Under the pieces are notes generated by a model that searched no databases, was not told where the DNA came from, and saw only the letters and a list, made by a program, of their open reading frames with translations. This document shows positions 1 through 7,601 of a stretch of 64,000 nt of DNA, one piece after another (position 1 is the first letter of the stretch; every line of letters begins with the position of its first letter). The stretch covers positions 186,001 through 250,000 of the forward strand of contig UCMS01000006.1 of NCBI GenBank assembly GCA_900473805.1, given 5' to 3'. Both the position numbers and the translations under genes were made by a program. Origin of the DNA: Hyphomicrobiales bacterium (GTDB lineage: Bacteria > Pseudomonadota > Alphaproteobacteria > Rhizobiales > Rhizobiaceae).

Positions 1-469
1 CCACCAGATGCGCGGAGGCCTCGGGGATCGTCTTCAGGTGAATATAGCCGCGAAAATCATGCTTGGTCCTGAGATCTCGGGCAATCTTGACCATCTCGGC
101 CATGGTATCATCCGAAGACTTGATGATCCCGGAAGAGAGAAACAGACCCTCGATGTAATTGCGCCGGTAGAATTCGATCGTCAGCCAGACGACCTCGTCC
201 GGCGTGAAGCGGGCCCGCTCGACATTGCTCGAGGAACGGTTGATGCAATAGGCGCAGTCATAGATGCAGAAATTGGTGAGCAGGATCTTCAGCAGCGAGA
301 TGCAGCGGCCATCCGGCGCATAGGCGTGACAGATCCCTGACCCTTCGGTCGAACCCAGCCCGCCGGAGGCAGACGAGTCCCGCTTCGTCGTCCCGCTCGA
401 AGCGCAGGAGGCATCGTATTTGGCCGCATCGGAAAGGATGGCAAGACGTTCCTTGAGAGACTTCTTCAT
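1..469 (-). CDS. Radical SAM protein, putative DNA modification/repair type (partial)
   Basis: The N-terminal 156 residues of a leftward gene that runs off the window. The visible part holds a CxxxCxxC cluster (Cys68, Cys72, Cys75 in NFCIYDCAYC), the spacing that binds the 4Fe-4S cluster of radical SAM enzymes, followed by NRSSSNVERARFTPDE and a GLFLSSGI segment typical of the family. A Ser/Gly-rich stretch with two further cysteines precedes the cluster. The pattern matches the family annotated as putative DNA modification/repair radical SAM protein, whose gene usually neighbours a uracil-DNA-glycosylase-like gene; that neighbour would lie outside the window. The reaction is not known. The start is the ATG at 467-469. 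Confidence 0.8.
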   Translation of the reverse strand, partial: MKKSLKERLAILSDAAKYDASCASSGTTKRDSSASGGLGSTEGSGICHAYAPDGRCISLLKILLTNFCIYDCAYCINRSSSNVERARFTPDEVVWLTIEFYRRNYIEGLFLSSGIIKSSDDTMAEMVKIARDLRTKHDFRGYIHLKTIPEASAHLV

Positions 470-634
470 AAGAATGTTCTCTATACGTTCTACTCACCCG
501 CGTCAACGACATCCCCTGCGGCATTGAGTCCGAGCGACTGATCACGCCTCTGTTTTTACTCGATCTTTCGGCGCCACCAGGGGCAACTTCGAACGTTTTG
601 TCGAAAACTCTGGCATTTGCCGGAAGCAATCTGC

Positions 635-640
635 TATAGT
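635..640 (+). promoter_or_regulatory. Candidate promoter of greA (-10 box)
   Basis: TATAGT is a good sigma-70 -10 hexamer; a weak -35 (TGGCAT, 611-616) lies 18 bases upstream. Transcription would start near 647, giving a leader of about 90 bases before the greA ATG. Inferred from sequence only. Confidence 0.4.
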
Positions 641-663
641 GATTGCAACTTGATTTGTGACAT

Positions 664-699
664 GGTTCCGCAGCTTCGCTACGGAACCTGTTTTCTTTT
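664..699 (+). terminator. Terminator-like hairpin in the greA leader
   Basis: GGTTCCG (664-670) pairs with CGGAACC (682-688), with an inner AGC/GCT helix (672-674/678-680), followed by TTTTCTTTT (691-699). This is an intrinsic-terminator shape placed between the likely greA promoter and the greA start, so it could end a short leader RNA of about 50 bases. Confidence 0.6.
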
Positions 700-738
700 G
701 TGCCCGCGCCTGCGGCCGAAGAGACGAAGGAAGAGGAA

Positions 739-1215
739 ATGGTAGAAAAGGTACCGATGACGCAGAACGGCTTTGCCAAGCTCAACGAAGAGCTGCGCTG
801 GCGTCAGCAGGAGGAGCGTCCGCGCATCATCGAGGCGATTGCCGAGGCCCGCGCCCATGGGGACCTCTCGGAAAATGCCGAATATCACGCCGCCAAGGAA
901 GCGCAGAGCCACAATGAAGGCCGCATCGGCGAGCTGGAAGACCTGATTGCCCGCGCAGAAGTCATCGACCTCACCAAGATGTCGGGCTCGAAGATCAAGT
1001 TCGGAGCGACGGTCAAGCTGGTCGACGAGGACACCGACGAGGAAAAGACCTATCAGATCGTCGGCGACCAGGAAGCCGACGTGAAAGCCGGTCGCATCTC
1101 CATCTCCTCTCCGATCGCCCGCGCGCTGATCGGCAAGGAAGTGGGCGACAACATCGAGGTCGTCGCGCCCGGCGGCTCAAAGGCCTACGAGATCCTCGCG
1201 GTCAACTGGGGTTGA
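739..1215 (+). CDS. greA: Transcription elongation factor GreA
   Basis: A 158-residue protein with the full GreA layout: an N-terminal antiparallel coiled coil carrying the acidic tip in GDLSENAEY (Asp42, Glu45), and a C-terminal FKBP-like domain ending in [15 protein letters not shown]. GreA enters the RNA polymerase secondary channel and stimulates cleavage of backtracked transcripts. An in-frame extension upstream to 700 exists, but ATG 739 is preceded by AAGGAAGAGGAA and matches the family N-terminus. It is followed after 16 bases by a glycosyltransferase gene. A terminator-like hairpin in its leader suggests attenuation. Confidence 0.95.
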   Translation: MVEKVPMTQNGFAKLNEELRWRQQEERPRIIEAIAEARAHGDLSENAEYHAAKEAQSHNEGRIGELEDLIARAEVIDLTKMSGSKIKFGATVKLVDEDTDEEKTYQIVGDQEADVKAGRISISSPIARALIGKEVGDNIEVVAPGGSKAYEILAVNWG

Positions 1216-1230
1216 TGGGACCTCAACCCC
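1208..1230 (+). promoter_or_regulatory. Hairpin overlapping the greA stop codon
   Basis: GGGGTTGA (1208-1215) pairs perfectly with TCAACCCC (1223-1230) around a 7-base loop. It contains the greA stop codon and occupies the place where the ribosome-binding site of the next gene should be. There is no U-run, so it is not a standard terminator. Confidence 0.5.
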
Positions 1231-1231
1231 G

Positions 1232-2302
1232 ATGGTGAAAGCGAAGACGACATACGTGGACCCCGCCGGGGTCCACGTGATAGCGCCGAATTTCAAGGTC
1301 CGCCTCTCCGGCGTCACCTCGACGATCATCCAGCTCGTCCCCGTGCAGAACCGGTTTGGCCAGAAGGTGGCCGTGCTCGGCCCTGGCCTGCCGGGCGATC
1401 TGCCGCATCTTCGCTTTCGCGACCTGTGGAAGCTCTGGCGCCCGCCCGAGGGGCAGGAAGGGCGTGTGTGGCACGCCCGCCGCAACATCGAAATGCTGCC
1501 CGGCATCATCCTGCGCGATCTCCTGCGCATGCCGCTCAAACTCGTCTTCACCTCCGCCTCTCAGCGCCGGCATTCACGCTGGACGAAATTTCTCGTCCGA
1601 CAGATGGATGCCGTGATCGCCACCAGCGCCAAGACCTGCGCCTATCTGGAGGTGCCGAACACGGTGATCATGCACGGCATCGATTGCGAGAAGTTCAAAC
1701 CGGCCGAGGACAAGGATGCGGCCAAGCGCGCCTGCGGGCTTGATCCCACCCAGCGTTACATCGGCTGCTTCGGCCGCATCCGCCATCAGAAGGGGACCGA
1801 CCTCTTCGTCGATGCGATGATTTCACTCCTGCCAAAACACCCCGGCTGGTCAGCCATCGTCGCCGGCCGCGCCACTCCCAAACATATCGCCTTCGAGGAC
1901 GAACTGAAGGCAAAGGTCGATGCCGCCGGCCTGGGCGGCCGCATTCTCTTCGTCGGCGAGCACAAGAACATCGCCGACTGGTACCGCACCCTCGACCTCT
2001 TCGTCGCCCCCCAGCGCTGGGAAGGCTTCGGCCTGACGCCTCTCGAAGCCATGGCAACCGGTGTGCCGGTGGTGGCGACGGATGTGGGGGCGTTTAAGGA
2101 GTTGATGGCGGCGGGCCAACGCCAGACGGGTCGGGTCATTGCGAGGAACGACCTGCCCGCAATGCTGGAAGCAACGACTGACATGGTGGCGAGTGCAACC
2201 GACCCCCTGATCGCGGCAGACTGCCGTGACCACGTCTTCGAGAATTTCCGCATCGAAACCGAAGCTTCTCGACTGGGCGCACTATACGCGCGCCCGGATT
2301 AA
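1232..2302 (+). CDS. lpsB: LPS core glycosyltransferase, GT4 family (LpsB/LpcC-like)
   Basis: A 356-residue group 1 glycosyltransferase with the N-terminal VIAPNFKVRLSGVTSTIIQL segment and the C-terminal donor site EGFGLTPLEAMATGVPVVAT, including the E-x7-E pair. The greA neighbourhood and N-terminus match rhizobial LpsB/LpcC, the mannosyltransferase of the LPS inner core acting at the cytoplasmic face of the inner membrane. The start at 1232 lacks a ribosome-binding site; GTG 1277 preceded by GGGG is an alternative and begins exactly at the conserved VIAPNFK. Two perfect hairpins (1208-1230 and 1254-1278) flank the annotated start. It points towards the leftward lps operon. Confidence 0.85.
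   Translation: MVKAKTTYVDPAGVHVIAPNFKVRLSGVTSTIIQLVPVQNRFGQKVAVLGPGLPGDLPHLRFRDLWKLWRPPEGQEGRVWHARRNIEMLPGIILRDLLRMPLKLVFTSASQRRHSRWTKFLVRQMDAVIATSAKTCAYLEVPNTVIMHGIDCEKFKPAEDKDAAKRACGLDPTQRYIGCFGRIRHQKGTDLFVDAMISLLPKHPGWSAIVAGRATPKHIAFEDELKAKVDAAGLGGRILFVGEHKNIADWYRTLDLFVAPQRWEGFGLTPLEAMATGVPVVATDVGAFKELMAAGQRQTGRVIARNDLPAMLEATTDMVASATDPLIAADCRDHVFENFRIETEASRLGALYARPD
1254..1278 (+). promoter_or_regulatory. Perfect 11-bp hairpin at the 5' end of lpsB
   Basis: ACGTGGACCCC (1254-1264) pairs with GGGGTCCACGT (1268-1278) with a 3-base loop. It lies within codons 8-16 of the annotated lpsB frame, or just before an alternative GTG start at 1277 that it would sequester. Confidence 0.5.
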
Positions 2303-2354
2303 ACTGCTTTGCATTGGGCTTAGCGTGCGATCCAAGGCTGGTTGCCCCCTGGAT

Positions 2355-3392
2355 TTAGGCTCGCGCCATTAGCCCTCTGTCGAATAGCCCAATATAGGCG
2401 GATGCGACGGCCTCTTCCGAGAACTGTCGCATCAAGGTCTCATGGCCAGCCTCGCCCAATTTTGCAGCCACATCCGAGTTGTCCAGCAAGGCTTGAATTG
2501 CAGACGAGAAGCCTTCAACACGACCGATCTCGACGAGAAGCCCGTTTTCGCCGTCACGCATGAACCAGCTCGGCCCTTCGGACCGCGAAGACACGACCGG
2601 CTTACGTTGCGCCCAGGCTTCAAGGATTACATTTCCAAGCGGTTCGTGGCTGGAGGGCATCACGAACACGTCGGAGGCCGCCACATAGGGCCGCGTGTCC
2701 TTCTGCCAGCCGAGAAAGCGGACACGTCCGCTCATTCCCAGATCCGCCGCCAGCCCTTTCAGACTATCGGCTTCTTCGCCATCACCGGCCAACCACAGGT
2801 GAACGTCAGGCGAAAGCCGCGATACGGCCTCGATCAGTGTGTGGAATCCCTTGCGGCGAACGAAACGCCCCATGCTCATGACGACTGGGACCCCCTCCGG
2901 GGTCGAGACTTTCGACCGGTCAATCGGAGCAACCGGATCCGTATTGGTGAAGTTGGAGATTACCTCAACACCACGCGTCCAGCCGAGCTGGCGCACATGC
3001 TCGCCGATCGCAGGCGTGTTGCAGACCAGAATGTCGGTATTCTTGAAATAGGAGAGGTTCGTGGGAAAGTCGCCGAGCCGCGAGAGCTTCACGCAGCCCT
3101 TGTAGGCCGGCATCAACCGGCTGGCCCGGGTCGCCCACGACATGAGTCCGTCCGGCTTTTCCCGCTCCGCCATCATGCGGACGCGAATCGGCAACAGCAA
3201 CCGGTCGGGCGACAAATTTCGAAAATTGCTCTCGATGATGCCGCAGACTTGCTCGATGTCCTTGCGCCAAAGCCGGTCCGGACGAATGACCGCCGTCTGC
3301 TCCACCCCCCGTTTGGCCAACGCATTTACCAGATGGACGAAAAAGCGCTCAGCCCCGCCGTCCTTGCCAAAGTGATAGTGGAAGACCTTCAT
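2355..3392 (-). CDS. lpsE: Glycosyltransferase, GT4 family (LpsE-like)
   Basis: A 345-residue glycosyltransferase of the GT-B fold: N-terminal HFGKDGGAERFFVHL acceptor-domain motif, nucleotide-sugar domain beginning PVVMSMGRFVRRKGFHTLIEA, and the HEPLGNVILE E-x7-E motif near the end. It is the last gene of a leftward operon Lrp - FkbM methyltransferase - GT2 - this gene, overlapping the GT2 stop by 4 bases, so it is translationally coupled. By position it corresponds to lpsE of Sinorhizobium, involved in LPS core assembly; the sugar transferred cannot be read from the sequence. Confidence 0.8.
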   Translation of the reverse strand: MKVFHYHFGKDGGAERFFVHLVNALAKRGVEQTAVIRPDRLWRKDIEQVCGIIESNFRNLSPDRLLLPIRVRMMAEREKPDGLMSWATRASRLMPAYKGCVKLSRLGDFPTNLSYFKNTDILVCNTPAIGEHVRQLGWTRGVEVISNFTNTDPVAPIDRSKVSTPEGVPVVMSMGRFVRRKGFHTLIEAVSRLSPDVHLWLAGDGEEADSLKGLAADLGMSGRVRFLGWQKDTRPYVAASDVFVMPSSHEPLGNVILEAWAQRKPVVSSRSEGPSWFMRDGENGLLVEIGRVEGFSSAIQALLDNSDVAAKLGEAGHETLMRQFSEEAVASAYIGLFDRGLMARA

Positions 3393-4225
3393 TCTTTGCT
3401 CCCACGCTCCATGTCATCCACGTTGGGACGTCTCGTGAGCGCCTGTCGTTGATAGATTTTCGCCTGCGTCAAAAAGGCATAGACCGCCCCGGTCATCGCC
3501 TCGATGAAGCCCGGCGCGCCGCAGCGCCACAAACCATTGCGGAAATAGAGCCGGAGGAAATAAAGCAGGGGCGAGAACACCAGCTTCGAAACCTTCGCCT
3601 GTCTCCCCTCGGCAACCTGCTGGTCAGCTTTCAGCGTCGAATATTTGTTCTCTTTGAGGATCTGTTCATCGATGACGAGTGGTCGGTAGTGCAAAAGACT
3701 ACCGACAGACGAGCGCTCCACTCTCCCCTCCGCAACAAGCCCCTCATGGACCCGTTGTGAAAGGTCGTATCGCCCCGCTCCTTGTCGGATCAGTCGCAGG
3801 TTCTTGCGCTCGCGCACATGCGCGGGTGTATACCCGTAGCCGATCAGATAAGGCCGCCGCGCGACCCGCCAGCCGATCACCTCGGGCGGCGCGGCAATTA
3901 ACTTCGGAAGCTCCGCTCGCAAGGCCGCGTCCAGCCGCTCATCCGCATCGATGTTGAAACACCAGGCATGGGAGCAGTGCTCCAGCGCAAACTGCTTCTG
4001 TCCCGCATACCCGCGCCAGGGCTCACAGATAAAGCGAATGGGAAAGCCGCGATCGATGTAGGACTGCACAAGCAACGCAGTTCCATCTGTCGATCCGGAA
4101 TCGACGATGACGATCTCGGCGAAACCTTCAAGGCTTTCTAAGCAATTGCCGAGATAGTCCTGCTCGTTCAAGCAAATGATGAAGGCGGAGATTGGCAGCT
4201 GCGTCATGGGTGCAGCACCTGTCAC
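3389..4225 (-). CDS. lpsD: Glycosyltransferase family 2 (LpsD-like, WaaE/KdtX type)
   Basis: A 278-residue GT2 enzyme. ISAFIICLNEQDYLGNCLES and IVIVDSGSTDGT form the nucleotide-binding start; INIDADER-type DxD (FNIDADERL) binds the metal-sugar nucleotide; HEGLV and the C-terminal LFRLYFRNG-like LLYFLRLYFRNGLW segment are typical of the WaaE/KdtX-like LPS-core group. Start codons overlap upstream and downstream neighbours by 4 bases. A second in-frame ATG at 4207 is an alternative start. By operon position it corresponds to lpsD. Confidence 0.82.
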   Translation of the reverse strand: MTGAAPMTQLPISAFIICLNEQDYLGNCLESLEGFAEIVIVDSGSTDGTALLVQSYIDRGFPIRFICEPWRGYAGQKQFALEHCSHAWCFNIDADERLDAALRAELPKLIAAPPEVIGWRVARRPYLIGYGYTPAHVRERKNLRLIRQGAGRYDLSQRVHEGLVAEGRVERSSVGSLLHYRPLVIDEQILKENKYSTLKADQQVAEGRQAKVSKLVFSPLLYFLRLYFRNGLWRCGAPGFIEAMTGAVYAFLTQAKIYQRQALTRRPNVDDMERGSKE

Positions 4226-4926
4226 ATTGAGCGTGCGAAATGGACGGTCTTGTGGATTTTGGCCCTAACTCTGAACCCACGAGCCTCAAGAACGGAGTAC
4301 AATGCGTCAATTTTGTCCTCACCGACGATATGAGGATGCAACTCGACAATCATATGACGAACATTGCCCAGATCCTCGACAGCCAGCAGGTCAATTTCCG
4401 CCCCTTCGACATCCATGATGATTACATCAGGGTCATGCCGCATCAGTACATCGCGAAGCGCATCACTTTCGACTAGGATTTTTTCATCCTGCCGCTGGCG
4501 ATCGTAAAGGCTTGACGAAATTATATTGTCGCTTCTGAAGAAAGTAATGGGCTCGCCACTGACGGTGACAGCCTTCATATTCAGCGTGGGTTCCAGTCCG
4601 TTCAACGCAAAATTGCCACGAATGATATGTTCCAGCGACGGATTTGCCTCATAGGAGATAACGTTTCTCTCTCCGCAAATACGGGTCGCGATCAAACTGA
4701 TGAACCCGATGCCAGTACCGATCTCCACGACGCGCATGCCGGGTTTCAGCAGGCTGGTAATCAGCGCCCTCTCCGCACTCTCGTAGGTTTCATTAAACAA
4801 GGCGGAACGGACAAGTCTGGGCAGTTTGCCTGCAGTGGTATCGATTTTAACGCCTTCGATTTCCATTATGGAAACGTTCGTGAGCCTGCGCCAGCGTGCC
4901 TTCATTCGCTGCAGAAATTTGTTCAA
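4222..4926 (-). CDS. FkbM family methyltransferase
   Basis: A 234-residue SAM-dependent methyltransferase: MRVVEIGTGIGFISLIA is the SAM-binding motif I, SYEANPSL the motif after it, and DVIIMDVEGAEIDLL the signature of FkbM-type O-methyltransferases, which often methylate sugars. The start is a TTG (4924-4926). It sits between Lrp and the GT2 gene in an operon, in the slot I recall as lpsC in Sinorhizobium, where a glycosyltransferase would be expected. Base composition is visibly more AT-rich than the surroundings, suggesting acquisition or LPS-locus diversification. A role in methylating a core or O-antigen sugar is inferred. Confidence 0.8.
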   Translation of the reverse strand: MNKFLQRMKARWRRLTNVSIMEIEGVKIDTTAGKLPRLVRSALFNETYESAERALITSLLKPGMRVVEIGTGIGFISLIATRICGERNVISYEANPSLEHIIRGNFALNGLEPTLNMKAVTVSGEPITFFRSDNIISSSLYDRQRQDEKILVESDALRDVLMRHDPDVIIMDVEGAEIDLLAVEDLGNVRHMIVELHPHIVGEDKIDALYSVLEARGFRVRAKIHKTVHFARSM

Positions 4927-4934
4927 GATGTCAC

Positions 4935-4967
4935 CCGTACGCTCCGCCGACGAAAGGAAACGTACGG
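4935..4967 (-). promoter_or_regulatory. Inverted repeat between lrp and the FkbM gene
   Basis: CCGTACG (4935-4941) and CGTACGG (4961-4967) form a 7-bp stem with a 19-base loop in the 44-base gap inside the operon. It could be a processing or attenuation hairpin; no U-run is present. Confidence 0.35.
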
Positions 4968-4970
4968 CCT

Positions 4971-5441
4971 TCAGATTTCCACCAGTCCAATATCTTTCAC
5001 CTGACGGATGGTCAACATGGTGCGGACCGTGTCGACCCGCTCGTTTGCTGTGAGGACATCGATAACAAAATCCTGAAAGACTGTGAGATTTTCAGCAACG
5101 CAATGCAGAAGAAAATCGCTTTCGCCGGAAACCATCCAAGCTTGCCGGACGAGTGGCCAACCGGCTGTCGCCGAGGCAAAGGCTTTCAGGTCACCGTCTG
5201 ATTGGTGTTTTAGCCCCACCGCGCAGAACGCGACGATATCAAAACCCAGAGCCGGCGCATTCAGCAAAGCATGATAGCCCTTGATGACGCCAGCCTCTTC
5301 GAGTTTGCGAACACGCCGAAGACAAGGGGGGGCGGAAATGCCGACACGCTGCGCTAGCGCGACGTTCGTTATGCGCCCATCGACCTGCAATTCCCGCAGA
5401 ATTTTAAGGTCTATCGCATCAAGTTCAACGCGCATGGCCAT
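4971..5441 (-). CDS. lrp: Lrp/AsnC family transcriptional regulator
   Basis: A 156-residue regulator with an N-terminal winged HTH (LDAIDLKILRELQVDGRI ... VGISAPPCLRRVRKLEEAGVI) and a C-terminal ligand-sensing RAM domain. The start at 5441 has GGGGAA eight bases upstream. It is the first gene of the leftward operon carrying the methyltransferase and lps glycosyltransferases, as with the lrp3-lpsCDE operon described in Sinorhizobium meliloti. In that organism the operon is under LsrB control, and an LsrB-type gene is present 2 kb to the right here. The ligand is unknown. Confidence 0.88.
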   Translation of the reverse strand: MAMRVELDAIDLKILRELQVDGRITNVALAQRVGISAPPCLRRVRKLEEAGVIKGYHALLNAPALGFDIVAFCAVGLKHQSDGDLKAFASATAGWPLVRQAWMVSGESDFLLHCVAENLTVFQDFVIDVLTANERVDTVRTMLTIRQVKDIGLVEI

Positions 5442-5563
5442 AGCCGATATTCCCCGCTGGACTAGTGCCAGCCCTTTACTAAGTTCGCTCTACTCTTTGT
5501 CAGCGGATTGAGCACGGGGCAAAAGCTGCTCACTCACGGCCATCCGCCATCCGCCATCGTGAA

Positions 5564-6250
5564 CTAGGTTTTCTTCAGGATCGCCATGTAATTTATCGGC
5601 ATGCCGCGTGACGTGTAGCGATGCCGGATGTCTGCAAGTCGCGCCAAAGGCGACATTAACCGCGCCAACAGACCGAAGACCTGAAATACGACGAGCAAGA
5701 GAAGTCCTCCGAGACCACCACCGTAGCCCACGCTAGAACGTGGGAAGTGACTACGCATGTAGCGCAGTTGATGGGCCACGGTACCCATGAAGCCTTCAAG
5801 CCACCGAATCTCGTTTGTGTGAAAGCCTGATTGTTCAAAAAGATACATTAAGCCGAATTGTGTATAACGGTAAAAGTCGTAGGGCTTCTCGTGTTCTTGA
5901 TAATAGAGCGGAGCCGAAAAAAACATGACGCCACCCGGTTTCAGCACGCGATTAAGCTCTTTCAGCACCAACTTGGGCTCCGGTAGATGTTCCATCACCT
6001 GAGTAAAAACCACCGCATCAAATCGGCCGTCTTCGACAGGTATGGAACGCAGGTCGCATACATACGTGCTTGGTTTATACGCTTTATCGACCTGCTCGAA
6101 ATCTGCGGTTTCGTAACGCTGCTGTGAAAATTTCGAAGCGTATTTCTGCGATCCGGCTCCGGCATCTAGGACAAGACATCCAGGCGGAAGCGATTTGCCG
6201 AACGCTTCGAGTTCACGATCAAGCCAAACCCGGCTGGCATTCAGACCCAT
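5564..6250 (-). CDS. Class I SAM-dependent methyltransferase
   Basis: A 228-residue protein with motif I LVLDAGAGSQKYA, a second acidic strand ETADFEQ, the post-II DAVVFTQVMEHLPEP motif and LKPGGVMFFSAP, all typical of methyltransferase-11-like enzymes. A Gly/Leu-rich hydrophobic stretch (GGGLGGLLLLVVFQVFGLLARL) near residue 180 may attach it to the membrane. The ATG at 6250 is preceded by AAGGGG; an ATG at 6313 would add 21 residues. The substrate is unknown; placement beside the lps operon and AT-rich composition suggest a role in surface polysaccharide modification. Confidence 0.7.
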   Translation of the reverse strand: MGLNASRVWLDRELEAFGKSLPPGCLVLDAGAGSQKYASKFSQQRYETADFEQVDKAYKPSTYVCDLRSIPVEDGRFDAVVFTQVMEHLPEPKLVLKELNRVLKPGGVMFFSAPLYYQEHEKPYDFYRYTQFGLMYLFEQSGFHTNEIRWLEGFMGTVAHQLRYMRSHFPRSSVGYGGGLGGLLLLVVFQVFGLLARLMSPLARLADIRHRYTSRGMPINYMAILKKT

Positions 6251-6603
6251 ATGATTCCCCTTCAAGCCAAGGCCATGTGCACTAGTCCTAGATGAGTGTA
6301 TTGCTGCATTCACTCGCGAATTCCAGCCGGCCTAAAGCAATAGCTGGGGACATCGAGCCGAAATATCGGACAGATCCGCGTTGAAGAAGTCTCTGAACTA
6401 ACCGCTGGAAACGAGCTTATGCCGATTTGCGACAACTGCAGATTTCTTTCAGCGCATGTTTTGCGGGCACGTGACCACCTGATTTTTCGCTCGGTGCACT
6501 TGAAAAACCAACCTGTCGATCCCTAAACTAGCCCGAAGCCTCGAAACTCTAATAGTCGCCCGGTCGCACAGAACGACACGCCATCCGGGTTAAGGAATAC
6601 GAC
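6251..6603. other. Intergenic region upstream of trxB
   Basis: No gene seen. It holds the divergent control region of the methyltransferase and trxB. The best promoter towards trxB is TTGAAA (6500-6505), 18 bases, TAAACT (6524-6529), which would start transcription near 6536. Confidence 0.5.
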
Positions 6604-7581
6604 ATGACCACCCACCACACCAAGGTGCTGATCATCGGCTCCGGCCCCGCCGGATACACAGCTGCCATCTATGCCGCCCGCGCCATGCTGAAGCCGGTGC
6701 TGATTGCCGGCATGGAACAGGGCGGTCAGCTGATGATCACCACGGATGTGGAAAACTATCCGGGTTTTGCCGATCCGATCCAGGGCCCCTGGTTGATGGA
6801 GCAGATGCTCAATCAGGCCATTCATGTCGGCACCGAAATCGTCAGCGATCTCGTGACAGAGGTCGACACGACCAACCGCCCCTTCACCATCAAGACCGAT
6901 AGTGGCCAGGTCTGGACGGCAGACACGCTGATCATCTGCACTGGCGCCAAGGCCAAGTGGCTGGGCATCGAGAGCGAGCAGCATTTCCAGGGTTTCGGGG
7001 TCTCCGCCTGCGCCACCTGCGACGGATTCTTCTATCGCAACAAGGACGTCATCGTTGTCGGCGGCGGCAATTCGGCCGTCGAGGAAGCGCTCTACCTTTC
7101 GCACATCTGCAAGTCCGTCACCGTCGTTCATCGTCGCGACAGTTTCCGCTCGGAAAAGATCCTTCAGGAACGCCTCTTCGCCAAGGAGAACATCCGCGTT
7201 CTCTGGAACACCACGGTGGAGGAAATCACCGGCACGCCCGCAAAGCCCCCGATGCCGCCGTCCGTCTCGGGCGTGAAGCTCAGGGATGCGCTGACCGGCG
7301 CCGTGACAGACATGCCGATCGACGGCGTCTTTGTCGCGATCGGCCATGCCCCGGCCGTCGAATTGTTCAAGGGCAAGCTGAAGCTCAAGTCCAACGGCTA
7401 CCTCTGGACCGCTCCGGATTCGACCGCAACCGACGTGCCCGGCATCTTTGCCGCCGGCGACGTCACTGACGATGTCTATCGCCAGGCGATCACGGCCGCC
7501 GGCATGGGCTGCATGGCGGCGCTGGAGGCCGAACGCTTCCTCACCGCCCAGCCTGCCGAAACCCGACAAGCGGCGGAATGA
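6604..7581 (+). CDS. trxB: Thioredoxin-disulfide reductase
   Basis: A 325-residue low-molecular-weight flavoprotein: FAD-binding GSGPAGYTAAIYAARA at the N-terminus, the redox-active disulfide Cys136-Ala-Thr-Cys139, the NADPH-binding VVGGGNSAVEEALYL, and the C-terminal FAD motif GIFAAGDVTDD. It reduces thioredoxin with NADPH in the cytoplasm. Length and motif order are normal. The following lsrB gene starts within about 20 bases of its stop, so the two are likely cotranscribed, which links thiol redox state to LsrB. Confidence 0.96.
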   Translation: MTTHHTKVLIIGSGPAGYTAAIYAARAMLKPVLIAGMEQGGQLMITTDVENYPGFADPIQGPWLMEQMLNQAIHVGTEIVSDLVTEVDTTNRPFTIKTDSGQVWTADTLIICTGAKAKWLGIESEQHFQGFGVSACATCDGFFYRNKDVIVVGGGNSAVEEALYLSHICKSVTVVHRRDSFRSEKILQERLFAKENIRVLWNTTVEEITGTPAKPPMPPSVSGVKLRDALTGAVTDMPIDGVFVAIGHAPAVELFKGKLKLKSNGYLWTAPDSTATDVPGIFAAGDVTDDVYRQAITAAGMGCMAALEAERFLTAQPAETRQAAE

Positions 7582-7601
7582 TCGCCATGAGAGGGGGCGG
7601 C

